Both the position numbers and the translations under genes were made by a program. A stretch of DNA of 12,881 nt from an uncultured Coriobacteriaceae bacterium (GTDB lineage Bacteria; Actinomycetota; Coriobacteriia; Coriobacteriales; Atopobiaceae): positions 1 through 12,881 of the forward strand of contig CACXFF010000368.1 in the NCBI GenBank assembly GCA_902766805.1. The letters are read 5' to 3'. Below, piece after piece: positions 7,749 to 12,881 of this stretch. Position 1 is the stretch's first letter. Every line of letters begins with the position of its first letter. Under the pieces are notes generated by a model. That model ran no database searches, was not told where the DNA came from, and saw only the letters and a program-made list of their open reading frames with translations.

Positions 7749-8885
7749 ATGCCCTCTACCATCGGCACCGTCCTCACCGTCACCCTCTTCGGCCAGTCGC
7801 ACTCCCCTGCCGTCGGCTGCGTGGTGGAGGGACTGCCCAGCGGACACCACGTGGACCTCGACGAGCTCCAGGCGTTCATGGACCGCCGCGCGCCCGGGCG
7901 CGCCTCCTGGACCACGCCGCGCACGGAGGCCGACATCCCGCGCATCGTGAGCGGCCTGAACGAGCACGGCCGCACCTGCGGCACGCCGCTCGCCGCCCTC
8001 ATCGAAAACACCAACACGCGCAGCCAGGACTACGACGAGCTGCGCCGCGTCCCGCGCCCGGGCCACGCCGACTTCACGGCCCAGGCCAAATGGCACGGCG
8101 AGCAGGACGTGGCGGGCGGCGGGCACTTCTCCGCACGCCTCACCGCGCCGCTGTGCGTGGCGGGCGGCATCGCGCTGCAGCTGCTCGCCGAGCGCGGCGT
8201 GCGCGTCGCCGCGCACCTGGCTGCCGTGGCCGACGTGACCGACGAGCCGTTCTGTGCGACCGAGCTCGACGACGCGTCACGCACGCGCCTCACACAGCAG
8301 ATGGACGCCTTGGCCGACGGGCGCGCGTTCCCCGTGATCGACACCCGGGCCGGCGAGGCCATGCAGGAGCGCATCGCGCAGACGCGCGCCGAGGGCGACT
8401 CCGTGGGCGGCGTGGTGGAGTGCGTGTGCACGGGCCTGCCCGCAGGCATCGGCTCCCCCATCTTCGACGGCATCGAGTCCACGATCGCGCGCATGGTCTT
8501 CGGGATCCCAGCCGTCAAGGGGCTGGAGTTCGGCACGGGCTTCGCAGCGGCCGGCCTGCGCGGCTCGCAGAACAACGACCGCTACCGCATGAGAGACGGA
8601 CGTCCCGCCCCGCAGACCAACCACGCGGGCGGCAACCTCGGCGGCATCACGACCGGCGCACCCGTGCTCTTCCGCATGGCGGTCAAGCCCACGCCCTCCA
8701 TCGCGCAGGAGCAGGATTCGGTGGACCTCATGGCAGGGACCGACGCCCGCCTGGCCGTACGCGGGCGCCATGACCCCTGCGTCGCACCGCGCGCGGTGCC
8801 CGTCGCGGAGGCCGCCATGGCGCTCGCCGTGCTCGACAGCTGGCTCGCCTGGCCGGCCAGCGATCCGAGCTGCGACCGCTACTGA
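7749..8885 (+). CDS. aroC: Chorismate synthase
   Basis: FMN-dependent trans-elimination of phosphate from EPSP to give chorismate, the last common step. The 378-residue product starts MPSTIGTV at ATG 7749 with AAGGAG five bases before it; the longer in-frame reading to 7530 crosses the tRNA gene and is rejected. Landmarks: FGQSHSPAVG (14-23) with H18, RRAPGR (46-51), TPRTEAD (56-62), PGHADF (104-109) with H106, GGGHFSARLTAPL (123-135), GSPIFDG (235-241), KGLEFGTGF (257-265), GSQNND (272-277), NHAGGNLGGITTG (291-303) and GRHDPCVAPRAVP (339-351). The FMN/EPSP histidines are present. The signature reads GQSHS and not the more common GESHG, and GGGHFSARLTA replaces GGGRSSARET; both resemble my recollection of clostridial-type AroC. 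It is the only aro gene on the plus strand here. Confidence 0.97.
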   Translation: MPSTIGTVLTVTLFGQSHSPAVGCVVEGLPSGHHVDLDELQAFMDRRAPGRASWTTPRTEADIPRIVSGLNEHGRTCGTPLAALIENTNTRSQDYDELRRVPRPGHADFTAQAKWHGEQDVAGGGHFSARLTAPLCVAGGIALQLLAERGVRVAAHLAAVADVTDEPFCATELDDASRTRLTQQMDALADGRAFPVIDTRAGEAMQERIAQTRAEGDSVGGVVECVCTGLPAGIGSPIFDGIESTIARMVFGIPAVKGLEFGTGFAAAGLRGSQNNDRYRMRDGRPAPQTNHAGGNLGGITTGAPVLFRMAVKPTPSIAQEQDSVDLMAGTDARLAVRGRHDPCVAPRAVPVAEAAMALAVLDSWLAWPASDPSCDRY

Positions 8886-8920
8886 GCCGGCGACGCGACG
8901 GCTAGCAAGGTAGCGAACGC

Positions 8921-9121
8921 ATGAGCGGCACCGGCAAGAAACGCCTGACCCTCTCGCAGCTCCTCGCCCGGCGCGCCCGAGAGGCGCAGGAGGCGCAGGA
9001 GCGCGAGCAGGAGCGCCTGCGGCGGCTGAGCTTCCTCGAGGACCTGCGCAGCCAACCCGGCTGCACCTGTCCCGACTGCCTGCGCCTACGGCAGGCACAG
9101 GACCCCGACAGGCGCGCCTGA
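8921..9121 (+). CDS. Small charged helical protein with a C-terminal CxCxxC motif (66 aa)
   Basis: Function unknown. It lies 35 bases after aroC on the same strand and could be co-transcribed with it. Residues 1-11 are basic. Residues 12-45 are rich in Gln, Glu, Arg and Leu with an EAQEAQEREQERL run that should form a long charged helix or coiled coil. C48, C50 and C53 form CTCPDC, a possible half-site for zinc binding or a thiol motif. No signal peptide or membrane segment is visible. Third positions are strongly G/C like the neighbours, which supports coding. The ribosome site is only fair (AAGG about ten bases upstream). It converges on the aroQ fusion gene, whose stop is 22 bases away, with no evident hairpin in that gap. 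Confidence 0.6.
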   Translation: MSGTGKKRLTLSQLLARRAREAQEAQEREQERLRRLSFLEDLRSQPGCTCPDCLRLRQAQDPDRRA

Positions 9122-9143
9122 GGCACGCTCGCATCCAGACGGC

Positions 9144-10145
9144 TTAGGAGCCCAGCACGCGCGCGGCCAGGTCGCGGATCGCGTGCGCATAGCCCGCGAT
9201 GCCCTCGCCCGTGATGGTCTCGAAGCAGGCTGCCCGCACATAGGAAACCTGCCGGAACTCCTCGCGCTCACTGACCTGGGAGATGTGCACCTCGACAGCG
9301 GGGATGCTCACGGCCTTGAGGGCGTCGAGCAGCGCGACCGAGGTGTGGGTGTAGGCGCCGGGGTTGATGACGATGCCCGCGACCTCGCCATACGCCTCTT
9401 GGATGACATCGACAAGGTCACCCTCGTGGTTGGACTGGAAGCATTCCACGCGTGCGAAGCCCGCCTCCAGGCCCGCGCGCTCGCAGAGCTCCACGAGTGC
9501 CTCATAGTTGTCGTTGCCATAGATGCCCGGCTCGCGCACGCCGAGCATGTTGATGTTGGGGCCGTTGATGACCAGCAGCTTGGCACCCTGCACGACGAAC
9601 GCCTCATCGAACGCATCGTGCGGCAGGCGCTTCTCGCTCTGGCTCAGGAGGCGCAGCAGGCGCTTGTCGGAGTCTCCCTCGCGCGCGGGGGCGTCGGCGG
9701 CGCTCTCGCCAGCCGTCCCGCCCATCCCCACGATGTCGCGCAGCCACTGCGCCTCGTCGGGGTCGATGCCTTCGGGCAGTGACGCGTCGTCCTCGGTCGG
9801 CACGGGCTTGACCTCCCAGGCGTCGGCCTCGGGAGCCACGTCCTCGGCACCGGGCGCCTTGCGATAGCGGCGCTCGTTGTGGTTGAGCCCCGTGAGCCCC
9901 ACGAAACGCTCGAACACGCCCTCGATGATGGCAGGGCCAAAGACGACCTCGATGCCGCTCTCGCCGTACGGCGCCACCCCGAGCACGCCAGGAAGGCGCA
10001 GGAGACGCTCGAAGTTCACTTGGCCAAGGTCGAAGAGGGAGAGGCGAAGGCGTGTCATGCACACCGCGTTGCGCTCGACGTTGCTCCTGCCGCCCACGGC
10101 GTCGAGGACATTGTGGGCGACCAAGCCCAACGTAGCGTTATCCAT
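9144..10145 (-). CDS. aroQ: PTS EIIB domain fused to type II 3-dehydroquinate dehydratase (333 aa)
   Basis: The C-terminal part (about 187-333) is a complete type II dehydroquinase, which dehydrates 3-dehydroquinate to 3-dehydroshikimate. It has INGPNINMLG (193-202), R204 and Y209 in REPGIYG, FQSNHEG (236-242), NPGAYTHTS (261-269) and EVHISQ (285-290) with H287, plus R298. The family usually has EVHISN at the latter site. The N-terminal part (about 6-87) matches a glucose-family PTS EIIB domain: VLDAVGG, then AVCMTRLRL with the would-be phosphocysteine C29 and R32/R34, then PGVLGV and VVFGP. Between them is a linker of about 100 residues rich in Asp, Glu, Ala and Pro. Start ATG 10145 has GGGGGGAG upstream; a TTG at 10175 would add ten residues and is less likely. 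The gene follows aroE-aroK after 143 bases. Both domain assignments are strong; any regulatory coupling is inference. Confidence 0.93.
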   Translation of the reverse strand: MDNATLGLVAHNVLDAVGGRSNVERNAVCMTRLRLSLFDLGQVNFERLLRLPGVLGVAPYGESGIEVVFGPAIIEGVFERFVGLTGLNHNERRYRKAPGAEDVAPEADAWEVKPVPTEDDASLPEGIDPDEAQWLRDIVGMGGTAGESAADAPAREGDSDKRLLRLLSQSEKRLPHDAFDEAFVVQGAKLLVINGPNINMLGVREPGIYGNDNYEALVELCERAGLEAGFARVECFQSNHEGDLVDVIQEAYGEVAGIVINPGAYTHTSVALLDALKAVSIPAVEVHISQVSEREEFRQVSYVRAACFETITGEGIAGYAHAIRDLAARVLGS

Positions 10146-10217
10146 CTCACTCCCCCCAGCCGTGAGCCGGCGCAACGCGCAGCGGCACCCGAAACAGCAC
10201 AGGAGACATGATGAAGG

Positions 10218-10265
10218 ATGAGCCGCTCATACCAGCCCGAAAGACGGCATGTGGCAGAGCCGCTC
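10218..10265 (-). promoter_or_regulatory. Candidate extended -10 promoter and repeated palindrome before the EIIB-aroQ gene
   Basis: The 143-base gap between aroE-aroK and aroQ contains GAGCCGCTC twice, at 10220-10228 and 10257-10265. The first copy is extended to the inverted repeat ATGAGCCGCTCAT (10218-10230). On the minus strand TGGTATGAG (10234-10226) looks like an extended -10 element, and the extended palindrome overlaps it, as a repressor operator would. No good -35 is seen 17 bases upstream. The two copies could also be weak hairpins. Confidence 0.3.
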
Positions 10266-10288
10266 CGCAGACGGTAGTGCGCCGCTCC

Positions 10289-11569
10289 TTATAGGCCAAA
10301 GAGCTCCTGCAAGGCACGCGCGTCCCCTGCAGCCGAGCCCGTACAGGCAAGCACCACGTCGGCCCAAGAGCGGTACAGGGGCATGCGCTCCTGCGCGATG
10401 CGCGCCACGCCCTTGCTCTGGGAGACCGGCCGGCCGTCGGTCGCAAGCTCCTCCAAGGGACGGTCTATCATCACGATGACGCCGTTCTGGTGCAGGACCT
10501 CATAGTTCTCGGGCCGCGTGACCACCCCGCCGCCACAGGCGATGACCAAACCGCTGCGACCACAGGCCGCGCGCAAGGCGCGCGTCTCCTCCTCGCGGAA
10601 CGCCGCCTCCCCCTCCCGCGCGAAAAACTCGGGGATGGAGCAACCCAGCTCGAGCTCGATGGCATCGTCCACGTCCACGAAGGGACGGTGCACCATGTGG
10701 GCGAGGCGCCTGCCCGCCCCGGTCTTGCCGCTGCCCGGCATGCCGATGAGCACGACGTTGGACATCTGCCGCTCGATGTCGGCCTCGATCTGGTCGACGA
10801 GCGCCGGGTCGAGCTCGGTGCCTTGGAACAGCTCGCTGGCATAGAACGCCTGCGCCACGAGCATGCCCAGGCCCGACACCGCGGGTATGCCCAGGCGCTC
10901 GGCCATCATCACCAGGCCCGTGCGCAGCGGGTTGTAGACGATGTCCACCACGCCCCTCAGCTCACCCAAGGCCGCCAACGTGGACTCCTCGAGCGGCGAG
11001 GCGGGGCAGCGCGGGTACATGCCCACCGGCGTGGCGTTGACCACCAGCGCCGCGTCTGCGTGGCGCGTGGCGATGGAGGCGTAGTCGTCTGCGCCGCTGC
11101 GCGAGATGACGACGACCTGCGCGCCCACCGTGCGCTCGAGCGCGTAGCGCAGAGCCTCGCTCGCCCCGCCCGACCCCAGCACGAGCACCTTGCGCCCGCC
11201 GAAAGCCTGCTGCGGCGTCGTGTCCAGGCGCGCGCGGCAGAAGCTCTCGAGCAAGTGCTCGAAGCCCAGGACGTCGGTGTTTTCGGCCAAGACGCTCCCG
11301 TCTGGCCTGCGCACCAGGGTGTTGGCGGCCCCCAAGGCGGCCACGCGCGGGCTCAGTTCGTCGGCCAAGGCCACGACGTCGCGCTTGTACGGGATGGTCA
11401 CGTTGAGGCCCAGCCAAGAACCCTCACGCACGTACCCTGCGACCTCTTGGGGCTCGAGCTCCACCAGCGCGTAGGGAGTCGAGCCCAGAAGCGCGTGAAT
11501 CTGGGGCGACCAACTGTGCCCCAGCGTCCGTCCCAAAAGCCCGAAGCGGCACTCGTTGCCTGCCGTCAT
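10289..11569 (-). CDS. aroEK: Bifunctional shikimate dehydrogenase - shikimate kinase (AroE-AroK fusion, 426 aa)
   Basis: The N-terminal half (1-about 265) is shikimate dehydrogenase, reducing 3-dehydroshikimate to shikimate with NADPH. It has GHSWSPQIH (17-25), NVTIPYK with catalytic K62, NTDVLGF with D99, the nucleotide-binding GSGGAS (132-137), SRS at the end of beta2 (156-158), NATPVGM (178-184) and GMLVAQA with Q240. The C-terminal half (about 270-426) is shikimate kinase: P-loop GMPGSGKT (276-283), FVDVDDAIE with D299 and D301, FREEE with R325, CGGGVV (345-350), the lid arginine in DGRPVSQ (R380) and RMPLYRSWAD (395-404). Both active sites look intact, so one polypeptide should catalyse two successive steps. 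ATG 11569 follows AGGAGGA and lies 21 bases after pheA, so the two share an operon. Confidence 0.95.
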   Translation of the reverse strand: MTAGNECRFGLLGRTLGHSWSPQIHALLGSTPYALVELEPQEVAGYVREGSWLGLNVTIPYKRDVVALADELSPRVAALGAANTLVRRPDGSVLAENTDVLGFEHLLESFCRARLDTTPQQAFGGRKVLVLGSGGASEALRYALERTVGAQVVVISRSGADDYASIATRHADAALVVNATPVGMYPRCPASPLEESTLAALGELRGVVDIVYNPLRTGLVMMAERLGIPAVSGLGMLVAQAFYASELFQGTELDPALVDQIEADIERQMSNVVLIGMPGSGKTGAGRRLAHMVHRPFVDVDDAIELELGCSIPEFFAREGEAAFREEETRALRAACGRSGLVIACGGGVVTRPENYEVLHQNGVIVMIDRPLEELATDGRPVSQSKGVARIAQERMPLYRSWADVVLACTGSAAGDARALQELFGL

Positions 11570-11590
11570 GTGGTCCTCCTGTCGTCTCGG

Positions 11591-12742
11591 TCACAGCTGC
11601 TCGGAGTAGCTGCCCAGATAGCGATAGCCCTCGGCGATCTCATCGAGCGCGTTGAGCAGGTCAGCGAACTCGGGCGCCACCACGGGGCACTCGAGGTCGA
11701 AATAGAACATGAACTCGAAGTCGCGATCCGGAATGGGTCGGCTCTCGAGCTTGAGCAGGTTGATGTCGAGCGCGTAGATGCGCGCGAGGATCTTGTAGAG
11801 CGAGCCGGGCTCGTGGCTGACCGTCATCATCAGCGAGGTGCGGTCGGCACCGGGATAGACTTCGAGGTTTTTGGAGATGCAGGCGAAGCGCGTGAAGTTG
11901 GAGCTCTGGTCCTGCACGCGCTCGGCCAACGGCACCAGACCGTACAGGTCGGCGCAGCTCCTGCTGCACAGGGCCGCCACGTCCGACCGGTCGCTCTGGG
12001 CGACCTCCTGGGCGGCAAGCGCCGTGTTGGGGCGCACGTGCACCCTGGCGTTGCGCAGCAGCGGGCTGGCGAGATAGCCGCGGCACTGCGCGATGGCCTG
12101 CTCGTGGCTGTAGATCTCGCGCACGTCCTCGATGCGGGTGCCCGGCTTGGCCATGAGGTTGTGGTCCACCTTGAGGCGCACCGTGCGCACGATGTAGAAG
12201 CAGTTCTCCATCATCAGGTCGTAGACCTTGCTCACGGTGCCCGCGGTGGAGTTCTCCAAGGGCAGGACGCCATAGGCCGCCTCGCCCTCCTCCACCGCGC
12301 GGAACACGCCCGCGAAGCTCTTGTGGTAGGTGATGAGCGGGTGGCGGAACGCGCGGTCGCAGGCGAGCTGCGAGTACGCACCCTCGACACCCTGGCAGGC
12401 CACGAGGCAGTCACGCGGGAACAGCTCGGGCGTGGCGTGACGCGCGGCCTCGACGGTCTCGAACAGCTCGCTGCGCACGCCCAGGGTCGAGGTCTGGCGC
12501 GCCTTGGACATCTCCATCAGCAGGCCGAAGAGCACCGCGGCGTAGCGCGACAGCTCGGGCGGGGCAGCCTCGCTCACCGCATGGAGCTTGGCTCGCTCGC
12601 GGCTCTTGTCCAGCACGGGAAGCCCGTGCTCGAGCTTGTAGCGCGCCACCGCGTCCGACACCTCCATGCGCTGGCGGAACAGGTCGATGATGGCGCTGTC
12701 TATGCGGTCGATCTCCTCGCGGATCTGCGCGATGTCCTGCAT
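11591..12742 (-). CDS. pheA: Chorismate mutase - prephenate dehydratase (P-protein) with ACT domain
   Basis: Converts chorismate to prephenate and then to phenylpyruvate, the phenylalanine branch. The 383 residues contain an AroQ-type chorismate mutase helix bundle (1-about 88, with R8, R25, K36 and the DKSRER segment), a prephenate dehydratase domain (about 112-290) with GVEGAYSQ (118-125), ENSTAGTV (163-170) and SSNFTRF (280-286), and a C-terminal ACT domain (about 300-383) with GSLYKIL (313-319) and ESRPIPDR (333-340). The ACT domain and ESRP motif imply feedback inhibition by phenylalanine, as in the family. ATG 12742 has GGAGGAAG upstream; the frame stays open to the window edge, but the upstream codons show no homology and the in-frame ATG at 12808 has no ribosome site. 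The mutase here may also supply prephenate for TyrA. Confidence 0.95.
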   Translation of the reverse strand: MQDIAQIREEIDRIDSAIIDLFRQRMEVSDAVARYKLEHGLPVLDKSRERAKLHAVSEAAPPELSRYAAVLFGLLMEMSKARQTSTLGVRSELFETVEAARHATPELFPRDCLVACQGVEGAYSQLACDRAFRHPLITYHKSFAGVFRAVEEGEAAYGVLPLENSTAGTVSKVYDLMMENCFYIVRTVRLKVDHNLMAKPGTRIEDVREIYSHEQAIAQCRGYLASPLLRNARVHVRPNTALAAQEVAQSDRSDVAALCSRSCADLYGLVPLAERVQDQSSNFTRFACISKNLEVYPGADRTSLMMTVSHEPGSLYKILARIYALDINLLKLESRPIPDRDFEFMFYFDLECPVVAPEFADLLNALDEIAEGYRYLGSYSEQL

Positions 12743-12759
12743 GCTCTTCCTCCGTCTGC

Positions 12760-12776
12760 GTGGGTCCTGAACCCAC
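12760..12776 (-). promoter_or_regulatory. Small stem-loop just upstream of the pheA ribosome-binding site
   Basis: GTGGGT (12760-12765) and ACCCAC (12771-12776) form a perfect six-base stem with a five-base loop. On the pheA mRNA it would sit about six bases before the GGAGGAAG site. It could affect translation or be a binding site. There is no U-tract, so it is not an intrinsic terminator. No leader peptide rich in aromatic codons is seen between it and the window edge. Confidence 0.25.
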
Positions 12777-12845
12777 CCTAGCGCTTTTTGGGCGGCTGCT
12801 GCGCACATCGAAACAAGGCGTTTGCGCGCCGGCGTGGGCAAGCGC

Positions 12846-12880
12846 TTGGCGCCAAAAAGACGTGGTCCTTTTGGCGCCAA
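12846..12880. repeat. 35-base inverted repeat made of two TTGGCGCCAA palindromes
   Basis: TTGGCGCCAA occurs exactly at 12846-12855 and 12871-12880, 25 bases apart centre to centre. Together with the bases between them they form a larger inverted repeat. On the minus-strand RNA a 12-base stem, one G-U pair and three more pairs close a three-base loop. It lies 103 bases upstream of pheA. It may be the terminator of a gene beyond the right edge or a tandem operator for the pheA operon. There is no T-tract after the stem on the minus strand, and the plus-strand sequence ends one base after it. Confidence 0.5.
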
Positions 12881-12881
12881 A

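Noticed and set aside
10147..10230. A 27-codon frame (MSGSSFIMSP...) ending one base before the aroQ start, considered as a leader peptide
   Set aside because: It has only two Phe and one Trp codons and no run of aromatic codons, no clear ribosome site, and its ATG overlaps the candidate -10 element.
10490..12781. A 763-codon plus-strand frame opposite aroEK and pheA, and a similar 628-codon one at 5647-7533
   Set aside because: Both are antisense shadows of genes with intact catalytic motifs; no ribosome site or recognisable domain.
12743..12880. N-terminal extension of pheA to the window edge
   Set aside because: The extra residues have no homology to chorismate mutase, contain the inverted repeats, and the GGAGGAAG site marks ATG 12742.
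1..12881. CRISPR arrays, insertion sequences, integrase genes or att sites beside tRNA-Arg
   Set aside because: No repeated spacer pattern, transposase or recombinase motifs are present, and no duplicate of the tRNA 3' end was seen in the window.

Overview
The window is dense, GC-rich bacterial chromosome (about two-thirds G+C by eye, strong G/C bias at third codon positions, Shine-Dalgarno sites before almost every gene). The gene types suggest a saccharolytic Gram-positive actinobacterium, most likely of class Coriobacteriia (Olsenella/Atopobium/Collinsella relatives). The pointers are a CtpE-like calcium-type P-ATPase, a chorismate synthase with a clostridial-looking signature, a type I-beta DAHP synthase and a PTS EIIB domain fused to a biosynthetic enzyme. 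This placement is inference; no rRNA or other marker gene is present.

Left flank (1-3218, minus strand): a CtpE-like P-type ATPase is followed, with a 20-base overlap, by the start of aconitase A, which runs off the left edge. A perfect 14-bp hairpin at 3134-3165 separates this unit from the aromatic genes.

Aromatic cluster (3219-12742): it encodes every step of the shikimate pathway plus both branches to phenylalanine and tyrosine. The minus-strand operon aroF-tyrA-aroB-aroA (7500 to 3219) has one 24-base gap and two ATGA overlaps. On the plus strand lie tRNA-Arg(CCG), a strong intrinsic terminator, aroC and a 66-residue Cys-motif protein. Converging on these from the right is a second minus-strand set: pheA (chorismate mutase/prephenate dehydratase/ACT), an AroE-AroK fusion, and a type II dehydroquinase fused to an N-terminal PTS EIIB domain. 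In pathway order: AroF (DAHP), AroB (dehydroquinate), AroQ (dehydroshikimate), AroE-AroK (shikimate, shikimate 3-phosphate), AroA (EPSP), AroC (chorismate), then PheA and TyrA.

The most unusual element is the EIIB-dehydroquinase fusion at 9144-10145. Its EIIB part keeps the phosphorylatable cysteine and the TRLR motif, and its dehydroquinase part keeps the catalytic residues, so it could couple sugar-PTS (PEP) status to aromatic biosynthesis. PEP feeds both the PTS and the shikimate pathway (AroF and AroA both use it). Also notable are the AroE-AroK fusion, the tRNA and terminator immediately upstream of aroC, and a 35-base inverted repeat built from two TTGGCGCCAA palindromes upstream of pheA.
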